Numbered from the stretch's first letter, positions 43,319 to 51,719 are shown. The stretch is 64,000 nucleotides of DNA from Candidatus Nitrosopumilus sp. (GCA_029864335.1 JAOTTS010000010.1:1-64000), one strand, 5' to 3'. Notes: a model not told the origin generated them from the sequence alone. Numbers and translations: made by a program.

Positions 43319-44647
43319 CTAGTTTTTTAAATGTTCAAGATACATTTTCATAAAATTAGTATCTATTACTGGTTTTAGAAAATTATTGTCTGATTTGAAG
43401 GCATTAATTGCTTCTTCGAGGGATGTAGGTAATTTTTTGATGTTAAGAGATTTCATTTTACTGGCTGTAAGTTTGTAAGTATTTACATCTACAGGATCAG
43501 GAGGTTGAATCTTCTTTTTTATTCCATCCAGTCCCGCTAGCAATATAGCTGATTCAACAAGGTAAATGTTGGACGTAGGATCAGGTGGACGATATTCTAT
43601 TCTTTTAGTTCGTGGATTCTTTTTATTATGTACAGGAATCCTGACACTAACTGAACGATTCATTTTCCCCCATGCAATATTAGTTGGAGCTTCATAACCC
43701 GGAACAAGTCGTTTGTATGATTGTATTGTAGGATTTGTAATTGCACAAAGAGATCTCGCATGTTCTAATAAACCTCCAATGTAATAATGTGCAGTTTGAC
43801 TTAATTCTGCATATTTATCTGAAGGATCATAAAATACATTGTAATTTTTTTTGTTTTTTGTTTTCCAGAGACTTTGATTAATGTGAACTGCTGAACCGTT
43901 ATCATTTGGAATAGGTTTTGGATTAAAGCTTGCAATCATTTTACGTTTTGAAGCAATTTCACGAACAGTTTTCACTCCTGTAATAAAAGCATCTGCCATT
44001 TCAGTTAAACCAGTATGTGATAGAACAATTTCACTTTGACCTGCAGTCGCCACTTCATGATGATGTGCTTTTGTTTTTATTCCAAATGTTTCAAGAACAT
44101 CACAGACCTCATCTCTGAAATTGGTTAACGTGTCAGATGGTGAGTCTCGATAATATCCTTTTTTTATTTGGATTGTATCTTCCAAGTTTTGAGATCCCCA
44201 AGGAGCTTCCTTTGATGTAATTTGGGAGTTTTTTTCCGTTGGATCAGGTTTATCAAACACAAAAAATTCTATTTCTGCTGCCCAATTACTAGAAAACCCA
44301 TTTTTCTTGGCAAAACGTTCAGCTTTTTCTGAAATATATCTTGAATCTCTTGAATATCTCCCTCCATCAAATCCCAGATGTATGTTTGCAAACATTCTTG
44401 CAGATTTGGAGACATAGGAATTTTGATTATTTTTGTAAGAATCAAAGTAATCAGGTAAGATTACAAAAGTTAAAGGATCAGGAATTAAGATAATATCTGA
44501 TTTCTCAATCTCTGTAAATCCCAAAATGGAGCTTCCATCTAAAGGAAAACCATCAACGAATGAGTCATTTGTCAGCTCTTCTGCAGGAATACTAAGCTGA
44601 TGAATTAATCCAAAAGGGTTACAAAATTGTAATCTAATCCATTTCAC
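43319..44647 (-). CDS. glnA: Glutamine synthetase
   Basis: A 442-residue type I-like glutamine synthetase, joining ammonia and glutamate with ATP. The N-terminal beta-grasp part (1-100, with FPLDGSSI) and the catalytic part are complete: AAEIEFFVF near 119, HHHEVATAGQSEI near 192, NPKPIPNDNGSAVH (the conserved Lys-Pro loop) near 245 and NPTIQSYKRLVPGYEAP near 310. No adenylylation Tyr loop is obvious. It sits in the accessory region, so it may be a second copy beside a core glnA elsewhere. Confidence 0.93.
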   Translation of the reverse strand: MKWIRLQFCNPFGLIHQLSIPAEELTNDSFVDGFPLDGSSILGFTEIEKSDIILIPDPLTFVILPDYFDSYKNNQNSYVSKSARMFANIHLGFDGGRYSRDSRYISEKAERFAKKNGFSSNWAAEIEFFVFDKPDPTEKNSQITSKEAPWGSQNLEDTIQIKKGYYRDSPSDTLTNFRDEVCDVLETFGIKTKAHHHEVATAGQSEIVLSHTGLTEMADAFITGVKTVREIASKRKMIASFNPKPIPNDNGSAVHINQSLWKTKNKKNYNVFYDPSDKYAELSQTAHYYIGGLLEHARSLCAITNPTIQSYKRLVPGYEAPTNIAWGKMNRSVSVRIPVHNKKNPRTKRIEYRPPDPTSNIYLVESAILLAGLDGIKKKIQPPDPVDVNTYKLTASKMKSLNIKKLPTSLEEAINAFKSDNNFLKPVIDTNFMKMYLEHLKN

Positions 44648-44814
44648 ATTAAATTTCTTAATTCTTTCATTTATTTTTTTAAAATTCGTGTCAAATTTTA
44701 AAATAACATACTTATTGATAACCTTAGTTGATAATACTCAATTTAGATAACTTAAATTGACAACATAAACTGTTTGTGTTAAATTAGAATTTATGTTCTA
44801 ATCTTTGGTTAGGT

Positions 44815-44843
44815 TCCTGAGGGTTTGAACCATTTTTGGGTAT
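44815..44843 (-). repeat. tRNA-end-like repeat, copy E
   Basis: CCTGAGGGTTTGAACCATTT followed by TTGGGTATG resembles the copies near 51420 and 51700, which also read GCTTGAA-C-TTTT-GGGT. GGGTTTGAACC is T-arm-like on the minus strand. Confidence 0.4.
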
Positions 44844-44955
44844 GTTGTTAGTAGCTTTTATCGTACCTATGACTGCATTTTCATTCAATGTTGCAGTTGC
44901 ACAGCCACGGAAGATGGCAAATTCACAGCAATTATTCATTAGAAATTACTTGTAA
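44842..44955 (+). pseudogene. Signal-peptide stump of a lost secreted protein
   Basis: A 37-codon frame, MLLVAFIVPMTAFSFNVAVA followed by QPRKMANS, looks exactly like a signal peptide with cleavage site and then ends. The mature protein is missing. It begins at the end of repeat copy E and runs into the convergent small gene. Confidence 0.35.
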
Positions 44956-45141
44956 CCTCTCCATCTGTGGACCGTGTTCATTTTTGAAAATAGCATAAAC
45001 CTTGGTAGATTTTATCTTTTTACATTTTTTTTGAATTATTAAAATTTGATCATTTTGCAATATTGTCGGGATGTCATCTTTTACTTTTTTCCATTTTTCA
45101 CCCAATCCAAAAGCAGATCCCTCCACCTCAGTTTCATCCAT
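44932..45141 (-). CDS. Small basic/acidic protein (69 aa), unknown
   Basis: The frame is open from 45150, but the internal ATG at 45141 makes an ATGGATGA overlap with the stop of the upstream gene, typical of coupling. The product has an acidic start (MDETEVEG), a Lys-rich middle and no family motif. Probably an operon partner of the 45134 gene. Confidence 0.55.
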   Translation of the reverse strand: MDETEVEGSAFGLGEKWKKVKDDIPTILQNDQILIIQKKCKKIKSTKVYAIFKNEHGPQMERLQVISNE

Positions 45142-45616
45142 GCTGTTCATCCTCTGTTTGTACCAACAACATTACTTTTGCCGGATCATCACCTAAACGT
45201 ACAAATGCAAATTTTTCCCCATCTAAATGAAATTCATACCCCTTATTCAATTCCATTTTTTCTGGATCAAAACTTATTCTATCTTTAATGACATTAATTT
45301 TGGAAGATATGATTGGTTTTATTATTTCATTATATGATATGTCATGAGTCTTCAATATGTCATATACATCAGGCAAGGAGAAAACAAATCCTATGTGAAC
45401 ACAATCCTTTTCGTCACATAAAATACAAAACAGCTCTCCTCTCTGAATAACGACTTCTGCAATTCTGTTCTTGATATTGTCTTTTAAAATTACTTTGTCG
45501 TCATTAAAAGATATTTTTTCAAGCTTTGGAGCATATCTTGCAAAAGCCTTGTCCTTTTGCATCATCTCCTCTATCATGTATGTTACATACCCTGAAAAAT
45601 CAGTAATACCTTTCAA
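45134..45616 (-). CDS. Hypothetical soluble protein (160 aa)
   Basis: A protein with a helical start, then alternating strands and a central CILCDEKDCVHIGFVFSLPDV segment, where three Cys and a His could hold metal. That stretch resembles the end of zinc-finger SWIM-like or similar uptake-protein regions, but nothing firm. It heads a two-gene unit. Confidence 0.6.
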   Translation of the reverse strand: MKGITDFSGYVTYMIEEMMQKDKAFARYAPKLEKISFNDDKVILKDNIKNRIAEVVIQRGELFCILCDEKDCVHIGFVFSLPDVYDILKTHDISYNEIIKPIISSKINVIKDRISFDPEKMELNKGYEFHLDGEKFAFVRLGDDPAKVMLLVQTEDEQHG

Positions 45617-46314
45617 ACGTAACTCTTTGTTTTTTTAAATGTACGTGTCATGTAATTTGTTATAAATACACTCAGAAAGAGTAGGAATGTTTTTGGCAGT
45701 AATTTTGTTGTTATCGTTCATTTTTTAAATCCTCAATTTTTCATCAATTTTTCTTTGAAAATTATTCCATTTTACAATCATTTGTCGATCTCCTTTGGTT
45801 TGACCATTTGTTTCCACTTGTGTTCCATCTGTAAATGTACTTCCCACCTGTGTGATGAATCAAGGGAAAAATGACAGATTAAACAGAGATTGGACATAAG
45901 ATCTAAGTTACTGATTATTACAAGTTAAGTGGATGGTTATTGTAAACTAAAAGAAATGATGGTTAACCAAATGGGCAATACAAGAGATACCTGCGATAAT
46001 ATCAGTTTTGATGTATTACTATTACCTATCAAATCTTGATGGTTTGCTGCAACAGAGGTAAAATATATCAAGAAATTAGGATTTTTTGCATTTAAAGGGA
46101 TGGATTATTGCGAAAAAATAGTGTTTAAAAAATGGGATTAGAAAATACTATTCATCCTGAATCATATTGCCATCTTTTAACTACAGAGCCATAAGAAATT
46201 TTTTCACTAATTGGCATAAACTTGTGAGGTTACCTATGAAATTAGTTCGAGATCTCAACTGATTTTCAAATATTTGTAATAACCTTCTATTTTTAATCAA
46301 AATTTACTATTCAT
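45617..46314. other. Gene-free stretch of about 700 bases
   Basis: No supported gene. A 40-codon minus-strand frame at 45725-45847 (start VGSTFTDGTQVETNG) has plausible composition but no partner or family, and may be a remnant. A run GATGAATCAAGGGAAAAATGAC near 45855 is a weak echo of the tRNA-end-like repeats. The rest is AT-rich with scattered stops. Confidence 0.4.
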
Positions 46315-46341
46315 GTGTCAAAATATTTTTTATATGAAGTT

Positions 46342-46524
46342 ATGAAAAAAACCACACTTTGGATTGGATGTAGTATAATTTTATTTTTAGTGATATTACC
46401 ATCAACTATATCTAACTCATATTCTCAAGTTAATGAAATAGATTCTTTAGAATCAAATTCTAAAATAAATTATGAAATTGGTGTTTACCTTCTCAATGGT
46501 AATTTCCATCGGATGATGGCATGA
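46342..46524 (+). pseudogene. Truncated small secreted protein
   Basis: From ATG 46342 a 60-codon frame gives a good signal peptide (MKKTTLWIGCSIILFLVILP) and about 30 mature residues (SQVNEIDSLESNSKINYEIG), then ends abruptly 17 bases before repeat copy C2. The frame is open from GTG 46315. It looks like the front of a surface protein cut off at a repeat. Confidence 0.45.
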
Positions 46525-46541
46525 TGTATGTCCTATTTGAG

Positions 46542-46610
46542 TCCCAAAATGGTAAATGGACCCACGTGGTTTTGGACTTGTCTATTTCAGTGGTTCATAG
46601 ATATTTTTCT
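46542..46610 (-). repeat. tRNA-end-like repeat, copy C2
   Basis: AAAATGGTAAATGGACCCAC then GTGGTTTTGGACTTGTCTATTTCAG and GTTCATAGAT align with copy C1 at 42740 over about 60 bases. Its T-arm core is more decayed than that of C1. It ends at the stop codon of the patatin gene. Confidence 0.55.
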
Positions 46611-48026
46611 TCAGGGAAAAAGTGGAATCTCAGAGATTTTCTCTACTTGATCCCAGTCAACTTTTATCTCTCCATCTTTTTTTCCAATAGTCATCAAATC
46701 TTCAATTGTTTTTTTGGAAAAGTCATAGTATTTGCCAGATATACTTTTTGTGTCATCTTCTCTTTCAATACGATGCACATAGACTCTAAATCTGCCTTTA
46801 AGAATGTCTTCATATTTTCTTTTTTGTCCTGAACGTTTTAGACTTGTAGTATTTTCTTTGTCCAAACCTGCAATTTCGTCTAATAATTTTATATCTTTCT
46901 TTTTGTGTATTAGCTGTTTTATTTTATCGATGTAATCCAGATAATCAGTTATCAAATTGAGTACTTTCTCATCGTACAATGTTTTGTCATGAAATATTAT
47001 GTCCCATCTTCTATCCTCTATGAAATCATTATCCTTTGGTATTGGATTATCTTTTAGTCTTCTGGGCCATAATCCAACTATGAAGACTTCAAGATCAGGT
47101 ATTTTATCAGAACCTTTTGTCTTTTGCCAATAATCTCTGTGATGCTGTACTAGTTCTCTTAGAGGGGTGTTACTCAAAAAGCTACCATCCCAAAAGACTC
47201 TTTTTTCTGGATTGTTTTTATCATCCAACTCTTGATGTTCATAGTTTTGTGGAAGCGCAACACTAGTCATCAAATGTTCTATTTGTATGCCTTTTGGATA
47301 CTCAATTATGATCTCTTGGGAGTCATCCCAATAATGAACTTCCGTATTATAGCTATCAAAAGTTACAGTCTTTCCTGATTGTACATCAATGGTTGTACAA
47401 AGGAATCTAGGTTCGTCTTTCTCAAAGCTGGTTAAAATAGGAAACTCTACAAATTTTTCTTGTTCCAAAAATTTTCCAAGGATGTCATTAGATATACGAT
47501 ATCTAGATCTTACTGCATAATCTAGAAATTTTTTATCTAACTCAAATCTTGTTGAAAACACATTCGGAGCACCATTTGCTACAAACTGTCTTGCAGAATA
47601 GTATCTTCGAGCTGTTTCACCTGGTGCAATGATTCCTTTAGAGAAATTGTTTAGGTTATTCCAGTATTTTGTAAAACCTGGCGTTTGTTCAACTAGTGTT
47701 TTTGTTTTTATTGTATTCCAATACTCTTCTAGTTTCTCTAGGGAATCACTCCACTCTTTGTTCTTTAAATAGTTAGTTAGTATGATTGCTCCATTTATTG
47801 CCCCTATTGATGTACCTACTATAATATCAAAAAGAAGTCTGTTTTCCTTTGCTGGCTTATTATCAATTTGACTAATCTTATCAAATAATGTACTAAATAC
47901 TCCTGTCTCATAGGCTCCTAAAGATCCTCCTCCTTGTAGGATTAAGGCTCTTTGTACAGCAGGAATTTCTTTTTTATTGTGATTATCTCTGCTCAAAACT
48001 ATTGTTTTATTGTCTCTATCATTCAA
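46611..48026 (-). CDS. Patatin-like phospholipase
   Basis: A 471-residue lipid acyl hydrolase. The oxyanion loop GGGSLG is at 32-37, the nucleophile Ser in GTSIG at 71-75, and the catalytic Asp in FWDGSFLSNTPL near 287. The C-terminal 150 residues are charged and mostly helical. No signal peptide is seen, so it acts in the cytoplasm or at the inner membrane. It lies between repeats C2 and F, and patatins of this length are more common in bacteria, so acquisition is plausible. Confidence 0.92.
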   Translation of the reverse strand: MNDRDNKTIVLSRDNHNKKEIPAVQRALILQGGGSLGAYETGVFSTLFDKISQIDNKPAKENRLLFDIIVGTSIGAINGAIILTNYLKNKEWSDSLEKLEEYWNTIKTKTLVEQTPGFTKYWNNLNNFSKGIIAPGETARRYYSARQFVANGAPNVFSTRFELDKKFLDYAVRSRYRISNDILGKFLEQEKFVEFPILTSFEKDEPRFLCTTIDVQSGKTVTFDSYNTEVHYWDDSQEIIIEYPKGIQIEHLMTSVALPQNYEHQELDDKNNPEKRVFWDGSFLSNTPLRELVQHHRDYWQKTKGSDKIPDLEVFIVGLWPRRLKDNPIPKDNDFIEDRRWDIIFHDKTLYDEKVLNLITDYLDYIDKIKQLIHKKKDIKLLDEIAGLDKENTTSLKRSGQKRKYEDILKGRFRVYVHRIEREDDTKSISGKYYDFSKKTIEDLMTIGKKDGEIKVDWDQVEKISEIPLFP

Positions 48027-48039
48027 AAGGATTTAAAAT

Positions 48040-48106
48040 ATGGGCCCACGGGGATTCACCCACTAAATGGGGGGTGAAAATGGATACAGGTAGGTGTGAA
48101 ATATTA
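48040..48106 (-). repeat. tRNA-Val-end-like repeat, copy F (best preserved)
   Basis: The first 19 bases with flank, ATATGGGCCCACGGGGATT, are identical to the tRNA-Val 3' end and flank at 52524-52542. The following block CACCCACTAAATGGGGGGTG, then AAAATGGATACAGGTAGGTG and TGAAA, is shared with copies A and D. On the minus strand this is a common arm followed by the tRNA 3' end. Confidence 0.7.
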
Positions 48107-48143
48107 TTTTAAAAAAATAAAAAAATCCAACCGAAGTTGAAGA

Positions 48144-48878
48144 TTATTTCATTCGTACAATGTCTATTTTGACAACTGGGTTACCCCATGCATGAACACT
48201 TTCAAGAAGATCTTCTCCGCCCATAATTCCTGGATGAGGAATAATTATGCCGTCTTCGGCAATTGCAGGATTACTTACACCAGTTCCTTCATCATCTGAA
48301 GAAATACCAATAACATCTTGACAAGGAGGTACTATGTCTGCAAAATCTTCTGTATTCATTTCAGTTCGTGCATCGTATACTTCTACATAGATAGTCTTTT
48401 GGGTTATTGGAAGTTTGACTGAGTCAATTCCTGCAAAACCATCATTTGTACAAACCAACATGCTTGCAAAAGAAAGATAGTTCATTTTACCTTCAGATGA
48501 TACCACAAAGGTCTCAGAATAACTCAAGCCTGTATTTCCAGGATCATTTGCTGGAACTAAAGGAGTTTCACCTTGAACAATACTCAAAATGCCTGATTTA
48601 CCTTGTAGCATATTGACTAGTTGTTCTGGATTTCCATTTTCAGCTAATTGCTGAATACCATCACTTGCCATCTCACCTACAGTAAAAAATCCTGCATTAA
48701 CAGAATGAGTTACTAAGAGAGGTGGAGTAATTGGTTGTCCAGGTGTAAGATTTGTAATGGTAACCTCATACATCTTTGATTTTGCTGCATTAGATTCAGG
48801 TATTCCTGCTATACTTACAACAGATAGCATTGCAACTATTGCACTTAGTGCAAGAATACTTGTATTTTTTGATTTCAT
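48144..48878 (-). CDS. Secreted spondin-domain protein
   Basis: A 244-residue exported protein. A signal peptide (about 7-32, ending ESNAA) precedes a spondin N-like domain: YEVTITNLTPGQPITPPLLV, SVNAGFF, LAENGNPE, SYSETFVVSS and FASMLVCTNDGFAG all follow the family order. These domains bind calcium or other surface molecules. It is the first of several envelope proteins between repeat F and tRNA-Val. Confidence 0.85.
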   Translation of the reverse strand: MKSKNTSILALSAIVAMLSVVSIAGIPESNAAKSKMYEVTITNLTPGQPITPPLLVTHSVNAGFFTVGEMASDGIQQLAENGNPEQLVNMLQGKSGILSIVQGETPLVPANDPGNTGLSYSETFVVSSEGKMNYLSFASMLVCTNDGFAGIDSVKLPITQKTIYVEVYDARTEMNTEDFADIVPPCQDVIGISSDDEGTGVSNPAIAEDGIIIPHPGIMGGEDLLESVHAWGNPVVKIDIVRMK

Positions 48879-48944
48879 TAAACAAGTTATTTGAAAAAAT
48901 TAACTTAAGGATTTATCCACTTTACACCCCAATCTTTTCTGGGA

Positions 48945-49247
48945 TTATCTTCGTGTAATCCAGACAAGAATAGACAAACCAATAGTCTGAATCACATTAA
49001 TGATAAACAAGTAATGTGCAACCATATCAGCTGACATCATCAACGCCTTATCATCCATGTAAAGTGTAGACCAGAATAATACAATCACAATATTTTGAAG
49101 CATTAACAAAGCAGCTACTAATACTAAACCAGAAGTATAGTATGATCTAATAACTCTCATGTTTTGTACATAAGTTGTAATTACGACTAGCAACAATACA
49201 ATGTTAAGAAATGCAGAGACCACTGCAGCTAGCATAAAGTCTATCAT
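48945..49247 (-). CDS. Three-helix membrane protein
   Basis: A 100-residue protein with three membrane helices (about 5-27, 38-60, 75-97) and very short loops. It lies 27 bases downstream of a winged-helix regulator gene on the same strand. Archaea often pair such small membrane proteins with an ArsR-like regulator, so they are probably one unit. Function unknown. Confidence 0.7.
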   Translation of the reverse strand: MIDFMLAAVVSAFLNIVLLLVVITTYVQNMRVIRSYYTSGLVLVAALLMLQNIVIVLFWSTLYMDDKALMMSADMVAHYLFIINVIQTIGLSILVWITRR

Positions 49248-49274
49248 GATTTATTTCTCCTGAAATTTGTTAAT

Positions 49275-49667
49275 TTACTTTGTTCCAATTTTTTGCATAA
49301 TCTCCTCTAATATGGTTTGGTTTTCTTTCATAATTTGTGTTAATTGATATTCTGCACCATAATCTTTTTCTGCTTTTGTAATCAGTTCATTTTTTGAAAG
49401 AATCTTTACATGATGCAAAATTGTTTTGTAATCTAAATTCATCACTGTTGCAATTTTATTTGCATTCATAGGGGAGTTTTTGAGTAAATTGAGTATTTTT
49501 GCTCTGTTAATTCCTCCTCTTGTGCCTGCAATAATAGACCAAAGTATCATTTTGAATCTAGGATCTGGTCCTGATTGTCCATTATCAGTTCCTGAAAACG
49601 AAAATAATCCTCGTGGAATAATTCCTGAAAATGAAAATACCGGTAAGGTAATTGTAGCTGTAAACAC
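49275..49667 (-). CDS. ArsR-like winged-helix transcriptional regulator
   Basis: The C-terminal 85 residues are a clear wHTH (TRGGINRAKILNLLKNSP, NANKIATVMNLDYKTILHHV, KILSKNELI). Before it lies a hydrophobic, Phe-rich stretch with two FSFSG motifs. The open frame reaches 49763 inside the DM13 gene; GTG at 49667 lies about 29 bases after a TATA-like TTTTTATAT and is my choice. The ATG at 49550 would leave only the wHTH. Confidence 0.75.
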   Translation of the reverse strand: MFTATITLPVFSFSGIIPRGLFSFSGTDNGQSGPDPRFKMILWSIIAGTRGGINRAKILNLLKNSPMNANKIATVMNLDYKTILHHVKILSKNELITKAEKDYGAEYQLTQIMKENQTILEEIMQKIGTK

Positions 49668-49728
49668 TGATTGTTCACATTTAGTGGAAGATATAAAAAA
49701 TGCCTTTTCAAATTTTTTAGTAATATTA

Positions 49729-50229
49729 TTAAGATAATTCTGCACTGCCAAACAAAACGCCAAATGCTTTACACCAAATTAAAACTTTGTTGTGTTTACT
49801 CAAATCAGTATCATCTGGAATTACATAATTTTGATTTCCTTTGTTCGCTTTTAATTCTCCTAAATTGATAAACTTCGATGCATTATCATCAATTGACAAG
49901 TAAACATACAAGTCTGGACCATTAGTTGATTTAAAATTCTCTAGTCGTAACACATTGCTTCCATCTTCTAATGGAATTGTATAGACATCACCTTGTGTAT
50001 CATGAATTCCATCACCAACACCAATAAATGCACCAGTAAAAGACATTGGAATAATATCTTCCATCGTAGTATCCTCCTTCATTATTTCTTCTTCCATCTC
50101 TGATTGAATAATTGCACCAGTGGGTATTACTTCATCAATAGTTGATTCTGTAAAATATGGAGACAATGCAAATGCTGAGATGATTCCAACTAGAACTAAT
50201 GCAATAGTAATTGCAAATAATTTATTCAT
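49729..50229 (-). CDS. Membrane-anchored DM13-domain protein
   Basis: A 166-residue protein with an N-terminal anchor (4-24) and an extracellular DM13 domain: VGDGIHDTQGDVYTI, LRLENFKSTNGPDLYVYLS, and the C-terminal KVLIWCKAFGVLFGSAEL with its single conserved Cys. DM13 domains are thought to take part in redox chemistry. The gene lies in the envelope cluster left of tRNA-Val and its 3' end overlaps the open frame of the wHTH gene. Confidence 0.88.
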   Translation of the reverse strand: MNKLFAITIALVLVGIISAFALSPYFTESTIDEVIPTGAIIQSEMEEEIMKEDTTMEDIIPMSFTGAFIGVGDGIHDTQGDVYTIPLEDGSNVLRLENFKSTNGPDLYVYLSIDDNASKFINLGELKANKGNQNYVIPDDTDLSKHNKVLIWCKAFGVLFGSAELS

Positions 50230-50270
50230 GATTAAATCATATAATTTTAGTATAAAGCATGTTTTCCAGT

Positions 50271-50350
50271 TCTCGCCCCCATCTTTAGGAGCAAAAATTA
50301 GTCCACGGAGATTCAGCCACCAAATTGGGCAATAAAAGGGACGCGGAATA
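50271..50350 (-). repeat. tRNA-end-like repeat, copies G1 and G2 in tandem
   Basis: G1 reads CTCGCCCCCATCTTTAGGAG, similar to B2 at 41580. G2 reads GTCCACGGAGATTCAGCCAC then CAAATTGGGCAATAAAAGGG and ACGC, similar to B1 at 41534 and to copy A. Confidence 0.55.
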
Positions 50351-50372
50351 AAAAAGAAAAGATGATTTGAAG

Positions 50373-50726
50373 TTATTTCAGCTTCAATCTAGTAGCTTTA
50401 CGGATTATTGCAGAATGATCTGCTCTAGCACTAGTAGTCAGATACAGAAGATTTGCCCTACCAATTGGTATTACTATACGTTTGATTTTACCATATTCGG
50501 CAAGAGCATATTTTCCTTTTCCAATCTTTCTTGAGAGTTGATTTCGAGCTTTCCAGATATTTGCAGATGTTTTTAGTGATTTTAGGCTCTCTTGTGCTGT
50601 TAAAAGATTTTTTACTCCTTTTCTATGGCCACTAGATTTTATTCTTCCATTCAAGTCAGTTATTGTTGCATAACGAATTGAAGGACTAATTTTCATAGCT
50701 TTTTCTTGAAAGCTTTGGTAATCCAT
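50373..50726 (-). CDS. DUF6659-like roadblock-type protein
   Basis: A 117-residue soluble protein resembling the thaumarchaeal DUF6659 group. IRYATITDLNGRIKSSGHRKGV opens a roadblock-like strand pair, and KRIVIPIGRANLLYLTTSARADH closes it, with a basic helical middle (RNQLSRKIGKGKYALAEYGK). Such proteins are thought to take part in signalling or small-GTPase control, but no partner gene is near. Confidence 0.7.
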   Translation of the reverse strand: MDYQSFQEKAMKISPSIRYATITDLNGRIKSSGHRKGVKNLLTAQESLKSLKTSANIWKARNQLSRKIGKGKYALAEYGKIKRIVIPIGRANLLYLTTSARADHSAIIRKATRLKLK

Positions 50727-50833
50727 TGAAAGATATTGATATCTTCTTTATGTTAAAGTTTTAAAAAATAAACAAGGGTTTTTTCCTTCCTAAAAAAATA
50801 AATAAATTTCATTTAAAGAATTGAACAATAAAA

Positions 50834-51393
50834 ATGAAAATTAGAGAAAGTGGAATGCCAAAGGAAAAGATCTGGGAAGGTTTTTTCAATCCTGTTAAAA
50901 TCCTCAAAATCCTAGGTATGAGTAAGAGTATTTGTGATGTAGAATTTGGCTGTGGTTTTGGTACATTTACAATTCCTACTGCAAAAATGATTAGTGGAAA
51001 AATCTATGCTATCGATCTTGAACCAGAAATGTTAAAGATCACTCGGAATAAAGTAATAGGAAAAAAATTAGAAAACGTTGTAACAGTACAACAGGATTTC
51101 CTTACAAAAGGGTCTAGCCTAAATTCCGAAAGTGTTGACTATGTTATACTTTTCAATATACTTCACGAAGAAGAACCAGAAAGACTTTTTGAGGAATCTT
51201 GGAGAATTTTAAAACCCATGGTATACTAGGAATTATCCATTGGAATTATGACCCCAAAACGGCAAGAGGGCCTCCTATGGAAATAAGGATAAAACCTGAG
51301 CAATGCATTGAGCTTGGAAAGTCATCAGGATTTGTTAATCCAAGTATGTATGATCTTAAACCATTTCATTATGGAATAACATTAAAAAAATAA
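50834..51393 (+). pseudogene. Class I SAM methyltransferase, frameshifted
   Basis: Frame one (50834-51229) has the fold up to EESWRILKP, with motif I VEFGCGFGTFTIP and AIDLEPEM. It stops at TAG 51227. Frame two picks up at once with GILGIIHWNYDPKTARGPPM and ends at 51393. One extra C in ACCCATGG at about 51218 would give a normal ILKP-GGILGIIHW join of about 186 residues, so check for a read error. Confidence 0.75.
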
Positions 51394-51412
51394 TTTCAAA
51401 AGTTCAATTCCT

Positions 51413-51500
51413 AAGAAGCTTGAATCATTTTTGGGTAAGAAAAAAGTTCCATGGGCCCACGGGGATTCACCTACCATTTCGGGAAAAGAAAAAGATTCCA
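51413..51500 (-). repeat. tRNA-Val-end-like repeat, copies H1 and H2
   Basis: H1 (AAGAAGCTTGAATCATTTTT, GGGTAAG) resembles copies E and I. H2 carries ATGGGCCCACGGGGATT, identical over 17 bases to the tRNA-Val 3' end, then CACCTACCATTTCGGG as in copy A. Copies H2 and F are the best matches to the tRNA. Confidence 0.65.
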
Positions 51501-51525
51501 TTTAGGATCCATGACTTTTCTAATT

Positions 51526-51636
51526 TCACTCAAATGACTTAGCAATCTTTGTAATTCGATGGCCACAATTTGCACAAAGATTACTTTTTTTATCAAATCT
51601 AAGTTCTCCACATTTGTCACATCTAGTAAAAGCCAT
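51526..51636 (-). CDS. Tiny zinc-ribbon protein (36 aa)
   Basis: The 36-residue frame starts MAFTRCDKCGELRF and has a second pair CANCGH, a complete four-Cys zinc ribbon (C-x2-C...C-x2-C) with a basic tail. A 60-codon frame overlapping it in another phase lacks any such pattern and is rejected. It lies next to repeat H. Confidence 0.6.
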   Translation of the reverse strand: MAFTRCDKCGELRFDKKSNLCANCGHRITKIAKSFE

Positions 51637-51693
51637 AATACATTCAAAACCAACTAAGAATTAAGAATGATCTTGATTTTGAACCAGAACTTT

Positions 51694-51719
51694 AGAAGCT
51701 TGAACCTTTTCTGGGTTAA
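51694..51719 (-). repeat. tRNA-end-like repeat, copy I
   Basis: AGAAGCTTGAACCTTTTCTG followed by GGTTAA shares the 11 bases AGAAGCTTGAA and the later GGGT with copy H1. Confidence 0.35.

Noticed and set aside
45725-45847. 40-codon minus-strand frame as a gene
   Set aside because: The composition is plausible, but it starts at GTG with no promoter, partner gene or family pattern.
46521-46832. 103-codon plus-strand frame at the patatin 3' end
   Set aside because: It is antisense to the conserved patatin C-terminus and has no family pattern. It also starts inside a repeat.
49668-49763. N-terminal extension of the wHTH regulator
   Set aside because: It runs into the DM13 gene and lies upstream of a TATA-like box, so it is probably not translated.
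48040-51500. tRNA-like segments as functional tRNA genes
   Set aside because: Only the T arm and acceptor 3' side are present. No D arm or anticodon arm can be folded next to them.
51471-51653. 60-codon minus-strand frame over the zinc-ribbon gene
   Set aside because: The overlapping 36-codon frame has a complete four-Cys ribbon, while this one is a shadow with low-complexity hydrophobic residues.
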